Shown: one piece after another, positions 38,276 to 48,191 of the stretch
Layout: each line of letters opens with the position of its first letter
Numbering within the stretch: position 1 is the stretch's first letter
NCBI RefSeq assembly: GCF_002362255.1
Contig: NZ_LPVV01000034.1
Coordinates: 62,001 to 126,000 of the forward strand
Length of the DNA stretch: 64,000 bases
Direction: 5' to 3'
From: Microbacterium sp. SZ1
Lineage (GTDB): Bacteria; Actinomycetota; Actinomycetes; Actinomycetales; Microbacteriaceae
Notes under the pieces: model-generated
What the model saw: only the letters and a program-made list of their open reading frames with translations
Told to the model about the DNA's origin: nothing
The model's database searches: none
Position numbers and translations under genes: made by a program

Positions 38276-38316
38276 CAGGCGATCTTCCTGTTCCCAGGCC
38301 CCGAACCCGCACAGAC

Positions 38317-38377
38317 GCGAGGGCGGGATGCCGGAGACCACTCAGCCATGGGTTCGTCTCTGACTTCCCGCCCTCGC
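38317..38377. terminator. 12-bp inverted repeat before the pckG stop
   Basis: GCGAGGGCGGGA (38317-38328) and TCCCGCCCTCGC (38366-38377) are perfect complements with a 37-nt interior. Lying between convergent genes, it probably serves as the pckG-side terminator. Confidence 0.55.
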
Positions 38378-38441
38378 GGGTCTGGGGTCCTCCGCGGTGG
38401 AGGGTGTGGGGCGTCGGCTCCCCCGAACCGGCGCCCGGCTC

Positions 38442-40304
38442 TCACGCCTTGTCGAGGCGGTAGCGCAGGGAGGCGAGCTCGGCGCGCAGCGCGGCGGGCA
38501 CCTTGTCGCCGAAGGTGTCGTAGAACTCCTCCGTCAGGTCGGCCTCGGTCTTCCACGCCTCGGGATCGACCGAGAAGAGCTCGTCGAGGTCGGCCTCTGG
38601 CACGTCGATCCCGTCGAGGTTCAGGTCCTCGACGCGCGGCAGTCGACCGATGGGGCTGTCGACGGCGGGGACGTCACCGGAGATCCGGCGGATGATCCAG
38701 TCGACGACACGGGAGTTGTCGCCGAATCCCGGCCACAGGAACCGGCCGTCGGAGCCACGGCGGAACCAGTTGACCTGGAAGATGCGCGGCGCCCGATCGA
38801 AGCGGAGCCCGCGCCCGACCTTCAGCCAGTGTCCGAAGTAGTCGGCCATGTTGTAGCCGCAGAACGGGAGCATCGCGAACGGGTCGCGGCGCAGCTCACC
38901 CACCTTCCCTTCGGCGGCGGCGGTGCGCTCGGACGAGATGTTCGAGCCCAGGAACACGCCGTGGGTCCAGTCGGTGGCCTCGACGACAAGGGGCACGTTG
39001 CTCGCGCGGCGCCCGCCGAACAGGATGACGTCCAGCGGCACGGCCTCCTCCCAGTCCTCGGAGATCTGCGGGCACTGCGACGCCGACACCGTGAAGCGGG
39101 AATTGGGGTGCGCCGCGGGGCGACCGGAGTCCGGCGTCCACGCGTTGCCCTCCCAGTCGGTGAGGTGGGCCGGCGCGTTCTCGGTCAGCCCCTCCCACCA
39201 GACGTCGCCGTCGGGCCGCAGGGCGACGTTGGTGAAGATCGTGTTGCCCCACAGCGTCTCGACCGCGGTGACGTTGGTCGCCTCGCCGGTGCCTGGTGCG
39301 ACGCCGAAGAATCCGGCCTCGGGGTTGATCGCCCAGAGCCGTCCGTCCTCGCCGGGGCGGATCCACGCGATGTCGTCGCCGAGGGTCTCGACGCGCCAGC
39401 CCGGGATCGTCGGGCGCAGCATGGCGAGGTTCGTCTTGCCGCACGCCGAGGGGAATGCCGCTGCGACGTGGTAGGCCTTGCCGGTCGGGTCGATCACGCG
39501 GATGAGCAGCATGTGCTCGGCGAGCCAGCCCTCGTCACGGGCGATGACCGAGGCGATGCGCAGCGCGAAGCACTTCTTCGCCAGAATCGCGTTGCCGCCG
39601 TATCCGGAGCCGAAGGAGTAGACCTCGAGCGTCTCCGGGAAGTGCACGATGTACTTGTCGTCGTTGCACGGCCACTCGACGTCCGGCTCGCCGGCTGCGA
39701 GCGGGGCACCGACCGAGTGGACCGTCTTGACCCACGGGGCGCCCTCGGCGATCTGCCGGGTGACCGCGTCGCCGACGCGCGTCATGATGCCGATGGAGGC
39801 GACCGCGTAGGCACTGTCGGTGACCTGGACGCCGATGTGCGACAGGGGCCCGCCGACCGGTCCCATCGAGAACGGCACGACGAACATGGTCCGCCCGCGC
39901 ATCGAGCCCTCGAAGATCTCGGTCATCTTCTCGCGCATCTGCGAGGGGTCGGCCCAGTTGTTCGTGGGTCCGGCGTCCTCTTCGCGCTCGGAGGCGATGA
40001 AGGTGCGGCCCTCTGTGCGGGCGACATCGCTGGGGTGGGAGCGGGCGAGGTACGAGCCGGGGCGCCACTCGGGGTTGAGCTTGATGAGCTTGCCCTCGCT
40101 GACGAGGCCGCGCAGCAGCCAGTCGTTCTCGGCGCGTGAGCCGTCGACCCAGTGGATCGACTCGGGCTGGGTCAGCGCGGCGATCTCATCGACCCAGGCC
40201 GCCAGCTCGGCCATCGCGGGGGTGTCATAGGTCGGTGCCGTCCCGAACGTGCGCACGGGTGCGACGGATGCTGCACGAGGGGTGAAGACTTCGGCGATCG
40301 CCAT
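38442..40304 (-). CDS. pckG: Phosphoenolpyruvate carboxykinase (GTP)
   Basis: PEPCK converts oxaloacetate plus GTP into PEP in gluconeogenesis. The 620-residue product is the GTP-dependent type. [13 protein letters not shown] (about residue 275) contains the catalytic Cys and the P-loop, and [36 protein letters not shown] and [14 protein letters not shown] are further conserved blocks. ATG at 40304 follows AGGAG by about 7 nt. It is divergent from an ScfR/RamB-type regulator; in Corynebacterium such regulators control acetate and gluconeogenic genes. Confidence 0.96.
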   Translation of the reverse strand: MAIAEVFTPRAASVAPVRTFGTAPTYDTPAMAELAAWVDEIAALTQPESIHWVDGSRAENDWLLRGLVSEGKLIKLNPEWRPGSYLARSHPSDVARTEGRTFIASEREEDAGPTNNWADPSQMREKMTEIFEGSMRGRTMFVVPFSMGPVGGPLSHIGVQVTDSAYAVASIGIMTRVGDAVTRQIAEGAPWVKTVHSVGAPLAAGEPDVEWPCNDDKYIVHFPETLEVYSFGSGYGGNAILAKKCFALRIASVIARDEGWLAEHMLLIRVIDPTGKAYHVAAAFPSACGKTNLAMLRPTIPGWRVETLGDDIAWIRPGEDGRLWAINPEAGFFGVAPGTGEATNVTAVETLWGNTIFTNVALRPDGDVWWEGLTENAPAHLTDWEGNAWTPDSGRPAAHPNSRFTVSASQCPQISEDWEEAVPLDVILFGGRRASNVPLVVEATDWTHGVFLGSNISSERTAAAEGKVGELRRDPFAMLPFCGYNMADYFGHWLKVGRGLRFDRAPRIFQVNWFRRGSDGRFLWPGFGDNSRVVDWIIRRISGDVPAVDSPIGRLPRVEDLNLDGIDVPEADLDELFSVDPEAWKTEADLTEEFYDTFGDKVPAALRAELASLRYRLDKA

Positions 40305-40382
40305 GACTGCTCTCCTTTGAAGTGGGGCCGTTGCCTCCATCTTCTTGTGGGTTACGGGTCACTTTCCGACGAATACGCCGAT

Positions 40383-40408
40383 AAGAACCGGTGTTCTTTC
40401 GCTAGTAT
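40383..40408 (+). promoter_or_regulatory. Palindrome and leaderless -10 of the ScfR/RamB-type gene
   Basis: AAGAACCGGTGTTCTT (40383-40398) has perfect 6-bp arms around CGGT. TAGTAT (40403-40408) is a good -10 and lies exactly 6 nt before the ATG at 40415. The palindrome covers the -35 position, so binding there would block the promoter. The likely ligand is the regulator itself, perhaps also acting on divergent pckG. Confidence 0.6.
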
Positions 40409-40414
40409 CAAGGA

Positions 40415-41857
40415 ATGGCACCCTCCGGCATCCATCTGGCGACTCTCGGCCACCGAATCCGCCACCACCGACTCGAGAACGGCTTCACGCTCGACGAGCT
40501 CGGCGCGCTCGTCGGCGTCGCGGGTTCGCAGCTCAGCCTCATCGAGAACGGCAAGCGGGAGCCGAAGCTGTCGCTCCTGCAGGCCCTGGCGCAGGCGACG
40601 GGCACCGAGGTGACCGACCTGATCTCCGGCGAGCCACCCAACCGCCGCGCCGCACTGGAGATCGAGCTGGAGCGGGCGCAGGAGAGCCCGGTCTTCCGAC
40701 AGCTCGGCGTCGCTCCCGTGCGTGTGACGAAGGGCATGAGCGACGAGACCATCGAGTCGGTGCTGGGTCTGCACCGCGAACTGCAGCGCCGAGAGCGCGA
40801 GGCGATCGCCACCCCCGAGGAGGCGCGCCGGGCCAACACCGAGCTGCGGCTGAGAATGCGGGCGCAGCACAACTACCTGGGCGACATCGAGAAGCTGGCC
40901 GAGAAGCAGCTGCGGTCCGCCGGTCATGTGCAGGGCGCTCTCACTCACCGCACCGTGAGCATCATGGCCGAGAAGCTCGGCTTCGAGCTGATCTACGTGA
41001 ATGATCTGCCGCACTCCACGCGCTCTGTCACCGATCTCGAGAACGGGCGCATCTATCTGCCGCCCGCGTCGATCCCCGGCGGGCACGGCCTGCGGTCGAT
41101 GGCGTTGCAGGCGATGGCGCACCGCCTGCTCGGCCACACGCCTCCCACCGACTACGCCGACTTCCTGCAGCAGCGACTGGAGATCAATTACTTCGCGGCG
41201 TCGTGCCTGATGCCGGAGACCGCGGCGGTGGCGTTCCTGCAGCAGGCGAAGAAGGACCGCAACCTCGCTGTGGAGGACTTCCGCGATGCGTTCGGCGTGA
41301 CCCACGAGGCGGCGGGGATGCGGATGACGAATCTCATGACGCAGCACCTCGGCATGTCCCTGCACTTCCTGCGTGTGGACGCGACGGGTGCCATCACCCG
41401 GGTGTACGAGAACGACGGCCTGCCCCTGCCGATGGACGTGACCGGTTCGGTGGAGGGGCAGCGGGTGTGCCGCAAGTTCCAGGCGCGGAGCGCCTTCACC
41501 CAGCAGAACCGCACGACGGAGCACCATCAGTACACCGATACGCCGTCCGGCACGTTCTGGTGCTCGACGCAGACGGGGTCGTCCACCGACGGCGAGTTCT
41601 CGGTGACGGTCGGCGTGCCGTTCGACGACGCGCGGTGGTGGCGCGGACGCGAGACCTCGGACCGCGCCGTGTCGAGCTGCCCCGACGAGGCGTGCTGCCG
41701 CCGCCCGCCCGCCGACCTGGCCGAGCGGTGGAACGGCAAGGCGTGGCCCAGCGCCCGGGTGCACACGCACATGTTCTCGCCGCTCCCCCGCGGTGCGTTC
41801 CCGGGCGTCGACGACAACGAGGTCTACTCGTTCCTCGGGCGGCACGCGAGCGAGTGA
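40415..41857 (+). CDS. ScfR/RamB-type regulator of acetate/fatty-acid metabolism
   Basis: The 480-residue protein has an N-terminal XRE-type HTH (GHRIRHHRLENGFTLDELGALVGVAGSQLSLIENGKREP, about residues 11-50), a middle ImmA/IrrE-like domain (MALQAMAHRLLG, then the EINYFAASCLMP region) and a cysteine-containing C-terminal DUF2083-like domain (CPDEACC). This is the order seen in short-chain-fatty-acid regulators such as RamB. It probably senses carbon state and controls pckG and related genes. TAGTAT at 6 nt and no spaced ribosome-binding site indicate a leaderless mRNA. Confidence 0.88.
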   Translation: MAPSGIHLATLGHRIRHHRLENGFTLDELGALVGVAGSQLSLIENGKREPKLSLLQALAQATGTEVTDLISGEPPNRRAALEIELERAQESPVFRQLGVAPVRVTKGMSDETIESVLGLHRELQRREREAIATPEEARRANTELRLRMRAQHNYLGDIEKLAEKQLRSAGHVQGALTHRTVSIMAEKLGFELIYVNDLPHSTRSVTDLENGRIYLPPASIPGGHGLRSMALQAMAHRLLGHTPPTDYADFLQQRLEINYFAASCLMPETAAVAFLQQAKKDRNLAVEDFRDAFGVTHEAAGMRMTNLMTQHLGMSLHFLRVDATGAITRVYENDGLPLPMDVTGSVEGQRVCRKFQARSAFTQQNRTTEHHQYTDTPSGTFWCSTQTGSSTDGEFSVTVGVPFDDARWWRGRETSDRAVSSCPDEACCRRPPADLAERWNGKAWPSARVHTHMFSPLPRGAFPGVDDNEVYSFLGRHASE

Positions 41858-41873
41858 TCCCAGCCCCTCGCTT

Positions 41874-42938
41874 CTACTTCCCCAGGAAGCGCGTGAATCG
41901 CGCGAGGGCGTCGCGCACGGCATCCTCGTCCACCGGCGGACCGCCCGATTCGAAGAGCTCGGGAGGTGCGCCGAGGGATGCCGCGGCGTGCGTCCAGCAT
42001 CCGATCACCCTCCCGTCCGCGACGAGGGTGGCGCGCACCATGCCGTTCTTGCCGGGGCCGACGGCCGCCAGATGCTCGGGAGCGCAGACCCCTGTCCGGT
42101 CGGCGTAGGAGATGTAGTACTCGTCGAAGGCTCCGAGCGCGAGAACGGATGCTGCGGCGGGCGCGCGTCTCGGACGCTCGGTCGCGACGAAGACCCCCTC
42201 CTCGACCTCGGTCACCCGCCGGTCGGCACGCTCGCGCGCCTGTCGTGACAGGCCGAGGGTGAGCCCCGACCACCACGCGAAGTCGGCGACCGTCGCCGGA
42301 CCATGTCCGTCGATGTAGCGGACGAACAGTTCGGCCAGCGGATCCTCGGGGGCGGCGTGCTCGCGGATGTGTCGGTCGACGAGCACGAAACGCTGCTCGC
42401 GCGTGATCCCGTCTCGCGCCACGACCGGCCCCTGGCACAGCAGGCCCCGCAGAGTGAGCTCGCTCAGCAGGTGGATGCCGCGCTGCCCGGCGGGGTCGAC
42501 GCCGGCTCCCGCGAACACCTCGAACATCTCCGCCCGTGTCAGCCCGCCGTCGCGCAGCCGCGGCACGACCGCAGCCGTGACGACGTCGATCATCGCGTCG
42601 TCGATGCCGAGGTCGCGGCGGCGCCCCGCCGCCTGCTGGCGTTGCCGCTGCGCGGTGACCGACAGCACCCAGCAGAGGTCTCGGGCGGGGATCGTGTGCA
42701 GGGTGCCGCGCATGGTCCATGCACGCACGAGGTCGCCGCGGTCGAACGCAGCGTCGACCGCGGCGAGGGTGGGCTCCCCGCGGGTACGGCAGGCGAGCGC
42801 CCACCGTCCGGCCGTGAAGTCCTGGCTCTGCACGGCGAGCATGTGCGCCGCGGCATCCCGCACCGTCGAGGCCGGAGCCGTGAGGCGATGCGAGCGGAGG
42901 CGCTCGGTGAGCAGGGTCGCGGACTTCATGTCCCTCAT
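41874..42938 (-). CDS. Winged-helix HTH_42 protein (AlkZ-like DNA glycosylase candidate)
   Basis: The 354-residue protein belongs to the winged-helix DNA-binding HTH_42 family, recognised by AWTMRGTLHTIPARDLCWVL (about residue 60), LTRAEMFEVFAGAGVD and FAWWSGLTLGLSRQA. HMLAVQSQDF near residue 35 provides Q-S-Q where AlkZ-type glycosylases carry their catalytic Q-x-Q motif. AlkZ proteins unhook bulky or crosslinked alkyl adducts. The assignment to that activity is an inference. The start is uncertain: ATG at 42938 or 42929. No nearby biosynthetic cluster suggests a self-resistance role; housekeeping repair is more likely. Confidence 0.75.
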   Translation of the reverse strand: MRDMKSATLLTERLRSHRLTAPASTVRDAAAHMLAVQSQDFTAGRWALACRTRGEPTLAAVDAAFDRGDLVRAWTMRGTLHTIPARDLCWVLSVTAQRQRQQAAGRRRDLGIDDAMIDVVTAAVVPRLRDGGLTRAEMFEVFAGAGVDPAGQRGIHLLSELTLRGLLCQGPVVARDGITREQRFVLVDRHIREHAAPEDPLAELFVRYIDGHGPATVADFAWWSGLTLGLSRQARERADRRVTEVEEGVFVATERPRRAPAAASVLALGAFDEYYISYADRTGVCAPEHLAAVGPGKNGMVRATLVADGRVIGCWTHAAASLGAPPELFESGGPPVDEDAVRDALARFTRFLGK

Positions 42939-42959
42939 GATGGCGGGAATCTCCCCCGC

Positions 42960-43040
42960 CGACCCACCCTCTCCTGTTCGAGCCACCCCTTTCGTCGCCG
43001 TCGCGAGAGGGGTGGGTCGCGTAGAGAGGGGTGGCTCGGC
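42960..43040. repeat. Intergenic repeat, copy 2 (four interlocked arms)
   Basis: CGACCCACCCTCTC (42960-42973) pairs with GAGAGGGGTGGGTCG (43005-43019). CGAGCCACCCCTTTC (42979-42993) pairs with GAGAGGGGTGGCTCG (43024-43038). The pairs interlock, so the two hairpins overlap or could form a pseudoknot. A related three-arm element is at 20622-20703. It lies between the AlkZ-like gene's start and the gap gene's end. Confidence 0.65.
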
Positions 43041-43057
43041 GGCGGTGGGAGGGAACG

Positions 43058-44506
<1,449 letters not shown>

Positions 44507-44664
44507 CTGCGTCCTTGCATGTGTGAGCGCGCCGAGGTCGCCGGCGCGCGGAATTGCCGGGTGAGCTTCGGGGGATGCCACCAGGGTACGGCGAGCGAGA
44601 GGGTGCCGAGAAATCGGGATGCCGGATCGCGCGCTGTGCGAGGCGCGGAGGATCCGGGACCGCG

Positions 44665-45207
44665 TCAGACCGCGAGACACAGCACGGCGACGCCCGCGGC
44701 CATCGCCCATGATTCGACCCCGAGCAGCGTGTCGATGCGCCGATCCGAAGTGGGTTCGATCACGCGCTCCGACACGATCGTCCAGAGCACGATGCCGATG
44801 ACCCCGGCGATCCCCAGCACCGACAGGACGCCGGTGAACGCCGGCCCGTGGTCGTGCGCGCCGGTCGAGACGCCCGCAGGTGCGGCGGTCGGAGAGGCGA
44901 CCGTGTCCCACAGACAGATCGCGAGCACGAGCGACACCACGGCCCGGTGGAAGCACATCGGCGCGGTGCGGGAGCCGCGGATGCCGATCGTGCCCACCAT
45001 GGCCGAGAGCAGGAGAGCGACGCCGATCAGCAGGCGCGGCAGCGTCTCAGCGCCCGCGAACGCCAGGGCAGCCAGCGACGCCGACCGCAGGAGAGCCATC
45101 TGACGCGCCTGCCAGGGGACGCCCCGTCCGGCAGCGAGGCACGCGACTCCGGAGATCACGCCGGCGAGCGCCATCAACCACGGAGCCGCGGGGACGAGAT
45201 GATCCAC
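44665..45207 (-). CDS. Hypothetical integral membrane protein
   Basis: This 180-residue protein has about five hydrophobic helices (about residues 9-27, 41-75, 85-102, 124-146 and 163-180). A histidine-bearing loop (MCFHRAV) and AHDHG between helices 3 and 4 could bind metal, but this is speculative. I do not recognise a characterised family. GTG at 45207 has TAGGCT exactly 6 nt upstream (leaderless pattern). Confidence 0.6.
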   Translation of the reverse strand: MDHLVPAAPWLMALAGVISGVACLAAGRGVPWQARQMALLRSASLAALAFAGAETLPRLLIGVALLLSAMVGTIGIRGSRTAPMCFHRAVVSLVLAICLWDTVASPTAAPAGVSTGAHDHGPAFTGVLSVLGIAGVIGIVLWTIVSERVIEPTSDRRIDTLLGVESWAMAAGVAVLCLAV

Positions 45208-45213
45208 GGGGAG

Positions 45214-45219
45214 AGCCTA
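45214..45219 (-). promoter_or_regulatory. Putative leaderless -10 of the 180-residue membrane protein
   Basis: On the minus strand TAGGCT, 6 nt, then GTG at 45207. Confidence 0.45.
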
Positions 45220-45269
45220 GTGCGAGCCTCTCCCGCTCCCCTGGCTTGCGTGCTTCGAGAGAGCGGCGA

Positions 45270-46208
45270 TCACCCGTTGAGCGCGGCGATCGCCACGCGC
45301 AGGATGCCGTCGGCGTCGACGAGCGCGGCGCGCGCGGCATCCGGTTCCGCCCCCGTTGTGAGGATGAGGATGGCGAGTTTGACGGAGCCGTCGGCCGCCG
45401 CGAGCGCCGACGACGCCTGGGCGACGTCGGAGCCGGTGAGCTCGGTGACGGTGCGGATCGACCGCGCATGCAGCTTCTCGTTCGTGGCGAGGAGGTCGAC
45501 CATGACGCCGTGGTACGTCTTGCCGAGGTTGATCATCGACAGCGTCGTGAGCATGTTGACGACGAGTTTCTGCGCCGTCCCCGACTTGAGGCGTGTCGAG
45601 CCCGAGATGAACTCCGGGCCGGTGACGACCTCGATCGCGATGTCGGCGACCGCTCCGATCGCCGAGTCCGCGTTCGAGGCGATCGCGACGGTGAGCGCAC
45701 CGATGCCGCGGGCGTACTCCAGTCCACCGATGACGTACGGCGTGCGACCGGAGGCCGAGATGCCGACCACGGTGTCGCGCTCGGTCAGCTGCAGCTCGCG
45801 GAGCGATTCGCCGGCCGCGTGGTCGTCGTCCTCCGCGTTCTCGACGGCGGACCGAATGGCGGTCTCGCCGCCGGCGATGAGACCGACCACCATCGAGGGG
45901 TCGGTGCCGAAGGTGGGCGGGCACTCGCTCGCGTCGAGCACGCCGATGCGTCCTGCGGTGCCGGCGCCGATGTAGATGAGGCGTCCGCCGCGGCGGAACC
46001 GCTCGGTGATGCCGTCGACGGCGGCGGTGATCTCGGCACCGCGGTCGGCGACCGCATCCGCCACGCGCCGGTCTTCGGCGTTCATGCGGCGCACGAGCTC
46101 GGCGGTGCCGAGCAGGTCGAGGTCTCCGCGTTCGGTCGACGACGCCTCGGTGCCGAGGGCGGAGAGCTCGTCGAGCAGGGCGGACAGTCGCTGGGCTTCA
46201 GTGGGCAC
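45270..46208 (-). CDS. murQ: N-acetylmuramic acid 6-phosphate etherase
   Basis: MurQ cleaves the lactyl ether of MurNAc-6-phosphate, giving GlcNAc-6-phosphate and lactate in cell-wall recycling. The 312-residue protein has an SIS fold with GGRLIYIGAGTAGRIGVLDASECPPTFG (about residues 60-88) and VVGISASGRTPYV, plus STRLKSGTAQKLVVNMLTT near 200. The start is GTG at 46208, with GAGG upstream. It is in one orientation with the sugar kinase (88-nt gap) and divergent from the MurR/RpiR regulator. Confidence 0.95.
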   Translation of the reverse strand: MPTEAQRLSALLDELSALGTEASSTERGDLDLLGTAELVRRMNAEDRRVADAVADRGAEITAAVDGITERFRRGGRLIYIGAGTAGRIGVLDASECPPTFGTDPSMVVGLIAGGETAIRSAVENAEDDDHAAGESLRELQLTERDTVVGISASGRTPYVIGGLEYARGIGALTVAIASNADSAIGAVADIAIEVVTGPEFISGSTRLKSGTAQKLVVNMLTTLSMINLGKTYHGVMVDLLATNEKLHARSIRTVTELTGSDVAQASSALAAADGSVKLAILILTTGAEPDAARAALVDADGILRVAIAALNG

Positions 46209-46296
46209 GGTGTGCGGACCTCTCGGGGCTCGTGTGCGGGAAGGTTCGTTGGTCTCGGATGCCGCGCTCGCGCGCTCTGATTCAGCCTGGTCTCGT

Positions 46297-47205
46297 TCAG
46301 CCGGCACGGTGCACGTACCTCTCGTGCGGGAGCGGGGAACCGGCGCCCGTGCGCTCGGCGATGAGCAGGGCGCCGTCGAGGGCATCGCCCGCGGCGTCGA
46401 GGGGTTCGCGACCGGCCTCGCGCAGGGCTCCGCCGAGGAGATCGCGGAACCAGGGGTGAAGGGTGAGCCCGCCGTGCAGGGCGACCCGCGCCGAGTGTCC
46501 GGCAGCCGCGACGGCGGAGTCGACGAGCAGGCGCGAGCCATCCAGCGCGATGTCGAGTGCGACGGGGTCACCGTCGGCGGCGGCATCGAGCACGAGGGGC
46601 GCGAGCGTGGCAAGTCTGCGGGCGAGCGGCGAGTCCTGCGCGAGCCACTGTTGGACCTCGTCGAGCGAGCCGATCGCCGCGGCGACGCGCTCCGACAAGA
46701 CGGTGGGAGCGACCAGTCCGACGGAGGCGCGGAGCGCGGCGCGCAGGGCCTCGCGACCGAACCAGGATCCGCTGCCGAGGTCGCCGACCTCGGGTCCCCA
46801 GCCGTCGACGAGGCGGATGCCGTCGGCATCGACGCCGAGGGCCGCAGCGCCGGTCCCGGCGATCAACAGCACTCCCACTCCCCCGCCGAGGGCACCGACG
46901 TGGGCGGAGACGACGTCGGAGGTGACGGCGACCGGGACGTCGAGCCTGGCGTGGAGACGCTGTGCGAGCTCGGATGCCGCGGCGGGCGCCGCCCAGGCGC
47001 CGGCGGCTCCGACGGACACGGCCTCGTAGCCCGTGATGTCGGAGGTCAACGGAAGGATGGCGGCGAGCGCGGCGTCGATGCCGCCCGCGGCGGCGAGTCC
47101 CGGCGACCCGACGCCCTCGACTGCCGCGCGGCGCTCGGGTCCGGAGACCACGACGCGGCAGCGCGACTTGCCGAGGTCGACGGCGAGCACGGAACGGTCA
47201 GGCAT
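46297..47205 (-). CDS. N-acetylhexosamine kinase (BadF/BadG ATPase family)
   Basis: The 302-residue protein has an ASKHA-type phosphate-1 loop LAVDLGKSRCRVVV at the N-terminus, LIAGTGAAALG (about residue 118) and GPEVGDLGSGSWFGREALRAAL, typical of the BadF/N-acetylglucosamine kinase group. Next to murQ it most likely phosphorylates MurNAc and/or GlcNAc (as MurK does) so that MurQ has its substrate. The start at ATG 47205 leaves 66 nt to the divergent regulator. Confidence 0.88.
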   Translation of the reverse strand: MPDRSVLAVDLGKSRCRVVVSGPERRAAVEGVGSPGLAAAGGIDAALAAILPLTSDITGYEAVSVGAAGAWAAPAAASELAQRLHARLDVPVAVTSDVVSAHVGALGGGVGVLLIAGTGAAALGVDADGIRLVDGWGPEVGDLGSGSWFGREALRAALRASVGLVAPTVLSERVAAAIGSLDEVQQWLAQDSPLARRLATLAPLVLDAAADGDPVALDIALDGSRLLVDSAVAAAGHSARVALHGGLTLHPWFRDLLGGALREAGREPLDAAGDALDGALLIAERTGAGSPLPHERYVHRAG

Positions 47206-47235
47206 GAAAATAGTGTACGCATAAGCCGCAGAGCA

Positions 47236-47250
47236 TGAAAGAATTGTTCA
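47236..47250. promoter_or_regulatory. Candidate MurR/RpiR operator
   Basis: TGAAAGAATTGTTCA is an imperfect palindrome with TGAA/TTCA arms and an AATT centre. It lies in the divergent region between the kinase and the regulator, the expected place for a MurR site. Confidence 0.5.
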
Positions 47251-47271
47251 CAAGGCGGACGGCGGAGAGAC

Positions 47272-48132
47272 ATGAGCATTCAGACGCGCATCGCGGGAGC
47301 GGCAGAGACGCTGCCCCCTTCCCTTGCGCGCATCGCGCGAGCTGTGAGCGACAACCCGGGCGTCGTCGTCGACAGCACCATCACCGAGCTCGCGGCGATC
47401 TGCGAGACCTCCGTCGCATCCGTCGTGCGGTTCTGCCGCTCGGTGGGCGTCGACGGGTACGCGGCGCTGCGCATGGCGCTGGCCGCCGAGCTCGGCCGCG
47501 AGTCGGTGCAGTTCAGTGCTTCGACGGGTTTCGGCTCGGAGATCTCGCTCGACGATTCGCTGCGGGAGGCGACGGCGAAGGTCGCGGCACTCGAGGTGCT
47601 GGCGATCGAGGAGACGATCGCCGGACTCGACGACGAACAGCTCGACGAGGCGGTGGCGGCCCTCGACGGCGCCCAGAGGATCCTCCTCTTCGGCATCGGA
47701 GCCAGCGGACTCGTCGCGGCCGACTTCGGGCAGAAGCTGCTCCGGATCGGGCGCGCGGCGGTCATCCTCACCGACGCGCACGTGGCGAGCGCGGCGGCCG
47801 CGCTCTCGGCAGACGACACGGTCGCGGTGGGCATCTCGCAGTCCGGCACGACGATCGAGACCCAGCGCTTTCTGGAAGCGGCTCGGGCCGCCGGTACCAG
47901 GACCATCGCGATCACCGGCGTGTCGGAGTCGGACGTCGCGGCGTCCGGCGACGTCGTGCTGCTCACGCACGCGAGAGAGCCGCGCCTCCGCGCCGGAGCG
48001 ATGGTCAGTCGCATCGCGCAGCTCGCCCTCGTCGACTGCCTGTTCGTGGGGGTCGCGCGTCGGCGTCGAGCGGATGCCGTCGAGGCGCTGCAGCGCACGG
48101 CCGAGGCCACGCAGGCTCTGCGCGCGGAGTGA
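47272..48132 (+). CDS. MurR/RpiR-family regulator
   Basis: The 286-residue protein has an N-terminal RpiR HTH (SITELAAICETSVASVVRFCRSVGVDGYAALRMAL, about residues 37-72) and a C-terminal SIS domain that binds phosphosugars (ILLFGIGASGLVAADFGQKL and VAVGISQSGTTIETQRFL). Beside murQ and the kinase, it most likely senses MurNAc-6-phosphate and represses this recycling set. It has GGAG about 7 nt before the ATG. Confidence 0.93.
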   Translation: MSIQTRIAGAAETLPPSLARIARAVSDNPGVVVDSTITELAAICETSVASVVRFCRSVGVDGYAALRMALAAELGRESVQFSASTGFGSEISLDDSLREATAKVAALEVLAIEETIAGLDDEQLDEAVAALDGAQRILLFGIGASGLVAADFGQKLLRIGRAAVILTDAHVASAAAALSADDTVAVGISQSGTTIETQRFLEAARAAGTRTIAITGVSESDVAASGDVVLLTHAREPRLRAGAMVSRIAQLALVDCLFVGVARRRRADAVEALQRTAEATQALRAE

Positions 48133-48179
48133 GTGCCGCGAGCATTCCATCGCCCGGGAGCGCGCCTCCTGTGGCGCAG

Positions 48180-48185
48180 TAGCCT
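48180..48185 (+). promoter_or_regulatory. Putative leaderless -10 of the HAD phosphatase gene
   Basis: TAGCCT, 6 nt, then ATG at 48192. Confidence 0.45.
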
Positions 48186-48191
48186 GGGAAG

